Assembly (NCBI GenBank): GCA_002492415.1
Contig: DKYK01000027.1
Span: 1 to 12,317, forward strand
Length of the DNA stretch: 12,317 bases
DNA from: Christensenella sp. UBA7102
GTDB taxonomy: Bacteria > Bacillota > Clostridia > Christensenellales > UBA1750
Direction of reading: 5' to 3'
Of this stretch, positions 1 to 5,269 are shown piece after piece. Position numbers and translations under genes: made by a program. How positions within the stretch are numbered: the stretch's first letter is position 1; each line of letters starts with the position of its first letter. The notes beneath the pieces are model-generated. The model was given only the letters and a program-made list of their open reading frames with translations. It ran no database searches and was not told the DNA's origin.

Positions 1-305
1 GCGATGAGCACGTTGTCCTCCAGGCCGTCGAAGCTTTCATCGAGCGTCAGGCTGGACAGGTCGCACTTTTTGTCCGCATAAAAATCACGGATGAAGGGCA
101 GGGTGCTGCGGCCCATGCAGGTGCCGTCCATCTTGACGGAGCGCCCCAGCGAGAGCAGCACGGTGGCGGCGGTGCCCGTCTCACCGCCGGGCAGCGTATA
201 GCGCTGCGCGATCTCGGCATAGGTGTCGGGCTGCGGATAGTCGCCGTCCAGCAGGAAGCTGTTGGTGCGCAGGATCATGCCGTAAAGGTAGAAATCGTAT
301 TTCAT
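1..305 (-). CDS. PfkB/ribokinase-family carbohydrate kinase, N-terminal part (cut by window edge)
   Basis: This frame opens at an ATG (303-305) preceded by GGAGGT with good spacing and stays open for 101 codons to the window edge, so the C-terminal two thirds are missing. The visible part begins MKYDFYLYGM and has a Gly-Gly-x-x-Gly-x-Ala segment near residues 40-46 followed by LSLGRSVKMDGTCMGR. This resembles the PfkB N-terminal pattern in which GG...N.A is followed by a leucine-glycine turn and a Gly-rich strand that binds the sugar. Family members phosphorylate sugars or nucleosides in the cytoplasm with ATP. The catalytic Asp/anion-hole region (GAGD) lies outside the window, so the substrate cannot be guessed. 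It has its own promoter (335-363) and is probably a separate transcript from the ABM gene upstream. Confidence 0.7.
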   Translation of the reverse strand, partial: MKYDFYLYGMILRTNSFLLDGDYPQPDTYAEIAQRYTLPGGETGTAATVLLSLGRSVKMDGTCMGRSTLPFIRDFYADKKCDLSSLTLDESFDGLEDNVLI

Positions 306-334
306 ATTGTTTACCTCCGGTGGGTTCTGGCGCT

Positions 335-363
335 ATTATACCACATGCGCGGCGCGCTGCCCA
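335..363 (-). promoter_or_regulatory. SigA-type promoter for the PfkB-family kinase
   Basis: On the minus strand there is a perfect TATAAT (335-340) preceded by TG-n (extended -10). A 4/6-match TGGGCA (358-363) lies 17 bp upstream. The start codon is about 30 nt downstream of the -10. Confidence 0.7.
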
Positions 364-397
364 TCCCCATTTGGCGCGGAAGGGGCGCAAAATGCGC

Positions 398-688
398 TCA
401 CTCGTCGCGGTAGCGCTCCACGTGCAGGCGCAGATGGTATTTTTCGCGCAGCGCGGCGATGCGCTCCATCATGGGCGAGCGATGGTGCGCGTCGAGCGCG
501 GCCTGATCGCGCCAGCGATCGATGAGCAGCACGGTCTCGGGGTCGTCCAGGGGGAGAAAGTAGGCGTAGCCCTCGTTGCCCTCCTGGGCGCGGATGCGCT
601 CGACGAGGCCGATTTCCGTCATCTCGCGGGCAAAGGCGCGGGCGCTGCCCTCCCGGCCGGTGTAGTACAGGTGGATGGTCAGGCTCAT
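398..688 (-). CDS. ABM-domain protein (putative quinol-type monooxygenase)
   Basis: A 96-residue cytoplasmic protein. The ATG at 686-688 is chosen because AGGAG lies 7-8 nt upstream; a longer in-frame start at 712 has no such site. The sequence begins MSLTIHLYYT and has the antibiotic biosynthesis monooxygenase layout: an N-terminal beta strand, an amphipathic helix, then EGNEGYAYFLPLDDPETVLL with the conserved Glu/Gly turn near residues 36-40, the DP turn near 49-50, a Trp at 59 and an Ala-His-His pair at 67-69. ABM proteins are dimeric ferredoxin-like folds that act on quinones or similar small aromatics, or serve as heme-degrading or stress proteins; the substrate is not deducible here. 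It lies 84 nt downstream of the MBL gene with a terminator hairpin in between and no visible promoter of its own. Confidence 0.75.
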   Translation of the reverse strand: MSLTIHLYYTGREGSARAFAREMTEIGLVERIRAQEGNEGYAYFLPLDDPETVLLIDRWRDQAALDAHHRSPMMERIAALREKYHLRLHVERYRDE

Positions 689-720
689 GAGTATTCTCCT
701 TTTCTGCGGCAAAACCGCGT

Positions 721-758
721 AAAAAAGGCCGCCGCGGGGGATGTCTGCGGCGGCCTTT
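721..758 (-). terminator. Rho-independent terminator downstream of the MBL-fold gene
   Basis: On the minus strand GCGGCGGCC (747-755) is the complement of the other arm, GGCCGCCGC (727-735), with AAA/TTT extension and a run of six T at 721-726. It sits 14 nt after the MBL stop and 33 nt before the ABM start, so it would attenuate transcription into the ABM gene. Confidence 0.9.
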
Positions 759-771
759 GCATTGAACCGGG

Positions 772-1632
772 TTATTGGGGCTCGTGGATGCCCTCGGCGC
801 GGAAGGTGACCATGACGGTGCCCTTGGTCACGACCGTGCGGTCGGGGGAGCCGGGGAACATGCCGGGCACGGTCTGCGCCTCGTAGTTGCCCGAAACCAG
901 CTCGTCGCAGATGGCGATGAGGTTGGGCATGACTTCTTCATCGAGCGGCGCGCCAAAGTCGCGGAAGTCGTGATGACCGTTGTAGCACTTGTCCCACACC
1001 TTGCCCTTGAGGGCGTAGATGTCTTTGAGCGCCTGGCCCGCGGTCTCCACGGAGACGAAGGTGGGATCGCCGGGCACGGTGCCATAGAGCGTGTTGCAGT
1101 TGCAGGCGTCACCCGCGAACAGGATGCGGGTGGCGGGATCGAGCAGAACCATGGAGCCGGGAGTGTGGCCGGGCGCGCGCATCGCGGTGACGACTCTACC
1201 GCCCAGATCAAAAGTCTGGCCATCCACCAGATCATGGCGCACAGGGTGCGCATCGGCGGGCCAGGGACGGATGTCGGTATCCGGATCGTAGGGATAGGTC
1301 TTGCCCGAGCGCTGGGTGATGAAGCCTGCATAGTTCTTGCGGAATTCCACGCCCTCCATCGCATACTTGCCCACGTCGGCCTCATTCATATAGTACTCGT
1401 CGAACCAACCCAGGCCGCCGACATGGTCGCCATGCGCGTGGGTGACGAACAGCACGATGGGCTTATCCGTGATGCCCGCGATGACGGCACGCAGGTCGCC
1501 AATACCGGTGCCGGTATCGATGACCATGGCTTTCTCCTCGCCTACCAGCACGAAGATGGAGCCACAGTCGAATTCGTCGATCTCATAGGTATTCTTTGCG
1601 ATTTCGACGACAGGGAGCGCAGTGGTTGCCAT
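772..1632 (-). CDS. MBL-fold metallo-hydrolase (glyoxalase II-like)
   Basis: A 286-residue soluble hydrolase of the metallo-beta-lactamase superfamily. Zinc-ligand motifs are all present: THAHGDH (residues 64-70, the HxHxDH signature), GHTPGS (155-160, third His), FAGD (172-175, bridging Asp) and NGHHD (218-222, final His). The ATG at 1630-1632 is chosen because GGAGG lies 9 nt upstream; an ATG 9 nt earlier would abut the ribosome binding site. The arrangement resembles glyoxalase II/YcbL-like thioester or lactone hydrolases more than true beta-lactamases, and no signal peptide is present, so an antibiotic-resistance reading is not supported. It has a near-consensus promoter (1682-1710), diverges from the TM2 gene and ends in a terminator before the ABM gene. 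Confidence 0.85.
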   Translation of the reverse strand: MATTALPVVEIAKNTYEIDEFDCGSIFVLVGEEKAMVIDTGTGIGDLRAVIAGITDKPIVLFVTHAHGDHVGGLGWFDEYYMNEADVGKYAMEGVEFRKNYAGFITQRSGKTYPYDPDTDIRPWPADAHPVRHDLVDGQTFDLGGRVVTAMRAPGHTPGSMVLLDPATRILFAGDACNCNTLYGTVPGDPTFVSVETAGQALKDIYALKGKVWDKCYNGHHDFRDFGAPLDEEVMPNLIAICDELVSGNYEAQTVPGMFPGSPDRTVVTKGTVMVTFRAEGIHEPQ

Positions 1633-1681
1633 ACTTGTCATCCTCCTTATTCTATGGATATGTAATCGATTTCTCAGTGAT

Positions 1682-1710
1682 ATTGTACCGCTGTGCCGGG
1701 GCTTTGTCAA
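1682..1710 (-). promoter_or_regulatory. SigA promoter for the MBL-fold gene
   Basis: On the minus strand: TTGACA (1705-1710), 17-bp spacer, TACAAT (1682-1687). Both boxes are at or one base from consensus. The start codon lies about 50 nt downstream of the -10. Confidence 0.9.
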
Positions 1711-1767
1711 GAATCCCGTTTAGCTGCATCCATTCGCCGTATTTCGTGTTGATTTGACGCTGTCTAC

Positions 1768-1796
1768 TTTACATTCTAATCCTTATATGTTATAAT
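1768..1796 (+). promoter_or_regulatory. SigA promoter for the TM2 gene
   Basis: TTTACA (1768-1773), 17-bp spacer, perfect TATAAT (1791-1796). It diverges from the MBL promoter, with 57 bp between the two -35 boxes. An imperfect inverted repeat, GTAGGTA / TACCTGC (1805-1811 and 1816-1822), lies at the expected transcription start. Confidence 0.9.
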
Positions 1797-1852
1797 TTTA
1801 CTCAGTAGGTAACGATACCTGCCCATGTTTTTGAAAGGATGGATAACAAACT

Positions 1853-2056
1853 ATGAAGGACAAGACTACGGCTCTGCTTCTCTCCATCTTCCTGGGTGGC
1901 TTTGGCGTTGATCGTTTCTATCTGGGCTACACTGGCCTGGGTATTCTCAAGCTCATCACCTGCGGCGGCTGTGGTATCTGGTTTTGGATTGACCTGATCA
2001 TGATCGCCACCGGCAAGCTTGGTCCGGCCGATGGCTCCGCTTACGCGCAGAAGTAA
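1853..2056 (+). CDS. TM2-domain membrane protein
   Basis: A 67-residue integral membrane protein that is almost entirely one TM2 domain. A short basic head is followed by a first hydrophobic segment (about residues 6-18), the family hallmark GGFGVDRFYLG (15-25), a second hydrophobic segment with the W-x-W-I-D motif (43-47) and a polar tail. TM2 domains are hairpins of two membrane helices of unknown biochemical function. Two Cys in CGGC (37-40) lie at the start of the second helix. Translation starts after a weak AAAGGATGG region. The gene is a monocistron bounded by its own promoter and terminator. Confidence 0.9.
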   Translation: MKDKTTALLLSIFLGGFGVDRFYLGYTGLGILKLITCGGCGIWFWIDLIMIATGKLGPADGSAYAQK

Positions 2057-2066
2057 GCATCGCTGC

Positions 2067-2105
2067 AAAAAGTGCGCTTTCCCCTATGGGAAAGCGCACT
2101 TTTTT
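2067..2105 (+). terminator. Rho-independent terminator after the TM2 gene
   Basis: A long perfect stem: AGTGCGCTTTCCC (2071-2083) pairs with GGGAAAGCGCACT (2088-2100) around a 4-nt loop, extended by A/T pairing and ending in a T run to 2105. The A run on the other side means it could also stop transcription from the DUF975 side. Confidence 0.95.
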
Positions 2106-2226
2106 GCCCGTCAACAGACTCGCCGAAACGATGCAGTCCCCTCTTTTGTAAAACGCAGGAAAGGTGCTTTTCAGCCGGATACACGCCCTCGCAGGAAGGG
2201 CGGAGCCATGCGCCGGAATGGTTCAG

Positions 2227-2976
2227 TCAGGTGTTGCAGGCCACGCCGGGCAGTTCCTCAGGGGCGGCCCAGCCGTTTTCCAGGGCGTTGCCGCGCAGGG
2301 TAGTGTAGAGTTCGGCGAACGTAGCCTCGACGTAGGGCGAGACGAAGAGCGCGCCCACGCCGCAGGCCAGGCTGCCCAGCAGCAGCCAACCCAGGAAGGA
2401 GAGCTGCAGCACGAATATGTTCCACTTGTGGCCGTCGGTCATGCGGGCGGACAGCTCGCGGGCGCGCGCGCCGCTCATGCCGGGGTTTTCCGCCAACAGG
2501 TAGGGCACCTGCGACCAGGCCAGGCCCTTGACGATGCCGGGCACGATGAACAGCAGCGACCACAGCCCGATGAACAGATTGGTCACGAACATCGCCGCGG
2601 CGCCGGACAGATAGTTGTGCGAAAAGGCGTAGAACAGCTTGCCAAACGACGACTTGACCTCGCGGCTCTCCAGATAGTAGCGGTTCTTGCCCACCTGGAT
2701 GGGGCCAGAGACGAAGAAGCTGTACGCAAGGCCCAGCAGAAACGCCAGAGCGGCGACGACAAATACCGCCAGCATGAGCACAGTCGCCGTCTCTGGCTCG
2801 ATCGTGGTGTGGTGTATCGTCCCGTTTGACACATTCACGTGCACGCCGCCCGAACCGCTCGCGCCGCCGCCCGAGCCGTAGAGTATGCCGGCGACAAGCG
2901 AGACCAGAAAGGCCATCCAATAGTTGTTGCGCAGCACGTCTTTCGCGTTCTGCTTCAGTTGCGCTCTTGTCCACAT
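2227..2976 (-). CDS. DUF975 family integral membrane protein
   Basis: A 249-residue polytopic membrane protein. The N-terminus MWTRAQLKQNAKDVLRNNYW and the core motif PGIVKGLAWSQVPYLLAENP (146-165), followed by an Ala/Arg-rich helix ending TDGHKW (180-185) and FVLQLSFLGWLLLG (188-201), are the hallmarks of DUF975, a Firmicutes family with no established activity. Four or so hydrophobic segments are visible (about 20-33, 65-90, 124-150, 188-213). The first loop (34-64) is unusual in being Gly/Ser-rich followed by HVNVSNGTIHHTT. The start is set by AGGAGG 8 nt upstream of the ATG, and a promoter lies at 3011-3039. No clear terminator was found in the 120 nt between its stop and the TM2 terminator. 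Confidence 0.85.
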   Translation of the reverse strand: MWTRAQLKQNAKDVLRNNYWMAFLVSLVAGILYGSGGGASGSGGVHVNVSNGTIHHTTIEPETATVLMLAVFVVAALAFLLGLAYSFFVSGPIQVGKNRYYLESREVKSSFGKLFYAFSHNYLSGAAAMFVTNLFIGLWSLLFIVPGIVKGLAWSQVPYLLAENPGMSGARARELSARMTDGHKWNIFVLQLSFLGWLLLGSLACGVGALFVSPYVEATFAELYTTLRGNALENGWAAPEELPGVACNT

Positions 2977-3010
2977 GTTTCATTCCTCCTCCATGCTCTA
3001 AGCAATTCTC

Positions 3011-3039
3011 ATTATAAGACATGAGCTGCGCGCGGACAA
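3011..3039 (-). promoter_or_regulatory. SigA-type promoter for the DUF975 gene
   Basis: On the minus strand: TTGTCC (3034-3039), 17-bp spacer, perfect TATAAT (3011-3016), about 35 nt upstream of the start codon. Confidence 0.75.
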
Positions 3040-3083
3040 TTCATTTTGCACCAAAACCGCCCGGCGGCGCTCCAAAGATACAG

Positions 3084-3124
3084 AAAAGCCCCGCTCTGCA
3101 CAGCGCGCAGAACGGGGCTTTTTT
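3084..3124 (-). terminator. Rho-independent terminator of the rubredoxin transcript
   Basis: AAAAGCCCCGCTCTGC (3084-3099) pairs with GCAGAACGGGGCTTTT (3107-3122) with one mismatch and a 7-nt loop. On the minus strand the stem is followed by TTTT; the longer T run is on the plus side, where no gene reads in. The loop and one arm are part of the duplicated 83-bp unit. Confidence 0.8.
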
Positions 3125-3263
3125 GCGCTGGAAACGGGTCATCAATCCTCCTGCTTGGAGAACTGATCCTTTCCCACGCCGCACAGCGCGCAGAACGGAG
3201 CTTTTTTGCGCTGGAAACGGGTCATCAATCCTCCTGCTTGGAGAACTGGTCCTTTCCCACGCC
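3098..3263. repeat. Tandem duplication, two 83-bp units (rubredoxin 3' end plus half terminator)
   Basis: Unit 1 is 3098-3180 and unit 2 is 3181-3263. They are equal in length and differ at only two positions: GGGG versus GGAG in the terminator arm, and a synonymous Asp codon (GAT/GAC). Each unit holds the last 12 codons of rubredoxin, its stop codon, the spacer and the near arm and loop of the terminator. A third partial match begins at 3264 inside the true gene, where GCACAGCGGGCAG resembles the unit start GCACAGCGCGCAG (12 of 13). This short homology is the likely recombination or slippage site. Because 83 is not a multiple of three, the second copy is not a simple in-frame extension. Confidence 0.95.
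3142..3225 (-). CDS. Possible coupled micro-ORF made by the duplication (rubredoxin half-knuckle)
   Basis: The ATG at 3223-3225 overlaps the rubredoxin stop codon (TGATGA) and is preceded by AGGAGG (3230-3235) with a short 4-nt gap, a typical layout for termination-reinitiation. The 27-residue product would start MTRFQRKKAPFCALCG and then repeat the rubredoxin C-terminus GVGKDQFSKQED, including a CxxCG knuckle (CALCG in place of CPLCG). It is seen only as an open frame created by the 83-bp duplication. A single CxxC knuckle could not form a normal four-Cys iron site alone, so this may be a by-product rather than a functional gene. Confidence 0.25.
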   Translation of the reverse strand: MTRFQRKKAPFCALCGVGKDQFSKQED

Positions 3264-3356
3264 GCACAGCGGGCAGACGTAATCGTCGGGCAGCTGCTCG
3301 AAGGGAATATCGCCATCATACTCGTAACCGCAGACGTCGCAAACATACTTTGCCAT
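3225..3356 (-). CDS. Rubredoxin, short form
   Basis: A 43-residue rubredoxin, a cytoplasmic one-electron carrier with a single iron held by four cysteines. The ligands are C6 and C9 in YVCDVCGY and C28 and C31 in YVCPLCGVGKD. The conserved DDYVCP and KDQF segments are present. It is shorter than the usual 52-54 residues because the loop between the two knuckles is trimmed to about 18 residues (DGDIPFEQLPDDY), as in rubredoxin domains fused to flavoproteins. The ATG is preceded by AGGAGG with 8-9 nt spacing. In anaerobes such proteins pass electrons to oxygen- or peroxide-reducing enzymes; no partner gene is adjacent, so the partner is unknown. A 5-bp hairpin (CCGGG 3384-3388, CCCGG 3398-3402) sits just upstream of the ribosome binding site. 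Its 3' end is tandemly duplicated. Confidence 0.9.
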   Translation of the reverse strand: MAKYVCDVCGYEYDGDIPFEQLPDDYVCPLCGVGKDQFSKQED

Positions 3357-3482
3357 ACCTTGATTCCTCCTAATCCTGCTTTTCCGGGAAGGATACACCC
3401 GGACTCTGGATATATTCTACGTGCAGGCGCGGATTCCTGCCGCTCTTCTCTACAATACCCCAAATCGTGGCAAATGAAACGG

Positions 3483-4106
3483 TCAATCCAACGCGTCGGC
3501 AAGGTAATCCATGGGATCGAGCGGTTTGCGCAGACGGCGCAGCTCCAGGTGCAGATGCGGGCCCTCGGCGCATTCCACCGCGGCGGAGTCGCCCATGGTG
3601 CCAATGATTTGTCCGCGCGAAACCGCTTCATCCTGCTGCACCAGGCCCTCGGTGGCCAGAGACGCATAGGTAGAGATGTAGCCGTCGCGATGCGTAATCT
3701 CGATGCAGTGGCCCCATAGCGGGTCCTGCCGCACGTCCGTGACTACACCGTCGGCGATGGCGCGCACGGCGTCGCCCTCCTGTCCCAGAAAATCCGCGCC
3801 ATCATGCGTCGCATACTCGCCCAGCGTGCGGCTGTACACCAGCGTCTCCTGCGCAAAGGACATGCCGGGCTTTCCATCGCTGGGCAGCGTGAATCTGGTC
3901 GGCTCCGTCGTGGACACCGGCGTCACCGCGGCAGACGCAGGACGAGGCGTGGGCGTGGCCTGCGCATAGCGCGTAACCTCGGGCGCGATGGGTTCGGGTT
4001 GCGGGCGGCGCGTAAAAAACGCGGTGAGCGCCACCAGCAGCACACAGGCGGACAGCACGCAGGCATAGCCGAAGCGGCCCCAGAACGCACGAATTCTTGA
4101 AAACAC
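3483..4106 (-). CDS. spoIIQ: M23/LytM-family peptidase, probable SpoIIQ
   Basis: A 207-residue membrane-anchored protein with one N-terminal transmembrane helix (about residues 15-31), a Pro/Thr-rich linker (about 34-70) and a C-terminal M23 domain. The zinc ligands look intact: H101 and D105 in THDGADFLG (HxxxD) and H184/H186 in GPHLHLE (HxH). A GTG at 4104-4106 is taken as the start because GGGGGAGG lies 9 nt upstream; the in-frame ATG at 4130 would lie upstream of that site. The position directly after spoIID, 51 nt away, matches the Clostridia murA-spoIID-spoIIQ order. SpoIIQ is the forespore partner of SpoIIIAH in the channel between forespore and mother cell. In B. subtilis the LytM site is degenerate, whereas in clostridia it is often intact, as here. 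It could instead be a generic wall endopeptidase. spoIIID and mbl do not follow. Confidence 0.8.
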   Translation of the reverse strand: MFSRIRAFWGRFGYACVLSACVLLVALTAFFTRRPQPEPIAPEVTRYAQATPTPRPASAAVTPVSTTEPTRFTLPSDGKPGMSFAQETLVYSRTLGEYATHDGADFLGQEGDAVRAIADGVVTDVRQDPLWGHCIEITHRDGYISTYASLATEGLVQQDEAVSRGQIIGTMGDSAAVECAEGPHLHLELRRLRKPLDPMDYLADALD

Positions 4107-4115
4107 GATGAAACA

Positions 4116-4137
4116 CCTCCCCCTTGACAAGGGAAGG
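4116..4137 (-). promoter_or_regulatory. Hairpin sequestering the spoIIQ ribosome binding site
   Basis: In the minus-strand RNA, CCUUCCCU (4130-4137) can pair with AGGGGGAGG (4116-4124) around a 5-nt UGUCA loop, allowing one bulge or wobble. The 3' arm is the Shine-Dalgarno itself, and the GTG start lies 9 nt beyond it. This could make translation depend on ribosomes leaving spoIID. No T run follows, so it is not a terminator. Confidence 0.5.
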
Positions 4138-4157
4138 ATGCCCCAAAACCGAAGGAT

Positions 4158-5216
4158 TTATTCACCCAGGTCGGACAGCGTGGCAAGAGCCGCGCCGGTA
4201 TAATAGTGGGTCAGAATGTCGCGGTAATCACTGCCCTGCCGCGCCATGGCATTGGCGCCCACCTGGCTCATGCCCACGCCGTGGCCATAGCCCACGGTGG
4301 TGATCACCGCCTCGCCGTCCTGCCAGTCCACGGAGAAGCTGGCGGAGCTCAGGTCCAGCGCAGCGCGCACCGACTTGCCCGTGGCGGTAACCCGGCCCAC
4401 CTTGACCGTATCAGCACGGCCGCTCTTTGTGCGGCTGCGCACGAGGAATTGCGCTTCCACATTGTCCGCGGTCAGGCCCGCGCCGCCAAATGCCGCATTG
4501 AGTTTTTGGGCAAGCTCCTTTGCGGACAGACGCACGGTGCGCTGCTCGTCGCCCTCGCCCTCGCTCCGGACGGAAGTCAAGTAGGGAAAGGCCGTGCCCC
4601 ACACCGCCTGCGCATCCTCCGTCATGCCGCCGCTGGACGAATGAAACAGCGCCTGGATGGGTTCGCCATTCCAGACCATCACCTGCCCGCGCGTATCCTG
4701 CACGGCGGCGCGTATTTTTTCGTAGTACGCATCGTAGTGGCCGCCCCAGCGGCCGCGCAGCGCCTCGTCGCTCTGGTAGGCCATACAGTGCTCGGAATCG
4801 GTGCAGACATCGCCGCCGCGCGAGCAGCCGCTGCCGCCATAGGCCGGGAGCTTCCAAGCGATATAGGAGCGCGCCGCCACGGCCTGCGCGCGCAGCGCCT
4901 GGGGCTCATAGGACGCGGGCATCTCCCCGGCGACGACATGGATGAGGTATTCCTCCAGCTCCACGCGTTCAATACTGCCCTCGTTCCACACGTTCAGCCA
5001 GACGGGTTCGGGCGCAGAAGGTGCGGCGGCGGGCTGGACCGGCTCATCCTGTGTAGAGACGACCTGTACGCTCACGCGATCGGGTGAAAGCGCAGGCGGG
5101 TACGTGGGTCCGGCGCTCGGCTCTGGGGTGGCCTGAGGCGCGGCGTCTCCCTCGCACCACAGCAGCAGACCAAACGCGCAGGCCAGCGCACACAGCAGGA
5201 TACATAGGCGGCGCAC
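4158..5216 (-). CDS. spoIID: Stage II sporulation protein D, SpoIID (lytic transglycosylase)
   Basis: A 352-residue sporulation protein that cleaves glycan strands during engulfment of the forespore, working with SpoIIP and SpoIIM at the mother-cell membrane. An N-terminal signal anchor (about residues 3-20) is followed by a low-complexity Pro/Ala/Ser linker (about 25-70). The SpoIID domain then shows VELEEYLIHVVAGEMPASYE with the catalytic Glu expected at E98, ALRAQAVAARSYIAW (107-121), CTDSEHCMAYQ (138-148) with a His/Cys cluster fitting the zinc site of clostridial SpoIID, HSSSGGMTE (192-200) and the C-terminal GYGHGVGMSQVGA motif. The start is a GTG at 5214-5216 behind a GGGGAGGGGGA ribosome binding site. 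It lies 53 nt after murA and 51 nt before spoIIQ on the same strand. No convincing SigE promoter was identified in the short upstream gap. Confidence 0.95.
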   Translation of the reverse strand: MRRLCILLCALACAFGLLLWCEGDAAPQATPEPSAGPTYPPALSPDRVSVQVVSTQDEPVQPAAAPSAPEPVWLNVWNEGSIERVELEEYLIHVVAGEMPASYEPQALRAQAVAARSYIAWKLPAYGGSGCSRGGDVCTDSEHCMAYQSDEALRGRWGGHYDAYYEKIRAAVQDTRGQVMVWNGEPIQALFHSSSGGMTEDAQAVWGTAFPYLTSVRSEGEGDEQRTVRLSAKELAQKLNAAFGGAGLTADNVEAQFLVRSRTKSGRADTVKVGRVTATGKSVRAALDLSSASFSVDWQDGEAVITTVGYGHGVGMSQVGANAMARQGSDYRDILTHYYTGAALATLSDLGE

Positions 5217-5269
5217 AGCATCTCCCCCTCCCCATTTGATGCTATCACGATACGCTGTGCGTGCACAAA

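Noticed and set aside
772..1632. Beta-lactamase resistance gene
   Set aside because: The metal motifs are shared by the whole MBL superfamily; there is no signal peptide and the sequence looks more like glyoxalase II-type hydrolases.
775..1665. Plus-strand open frame of 296 codons opposite the MBL gene
   Set aside because: The minus-strand frame has all metallo-hydrolase motifs, a ribosome binding site and a promoter; the plus frame has a composition typical of antisense translation.
3041..3142. Third overlapping micro-ORF of 33 codons after the duplication
   Set aside because: It reads straight through the terminator hairpin, so most transcripts would end inside it.
3414..3442. Promoter directly upstream of rubredoxin (TAGAAT)
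   Set aside because: A -10-like TAGAAT exists, but the position 17 bp upstream reads CGGCAG, so no -35 supports it.
5217..5269. SigE-like promoter upstream of spoIID and SigF-like promoter upstream of spoIIQ
   Set aside because: Only partial matches (for example about half of the -10 positions) were found; not enough to annotate.
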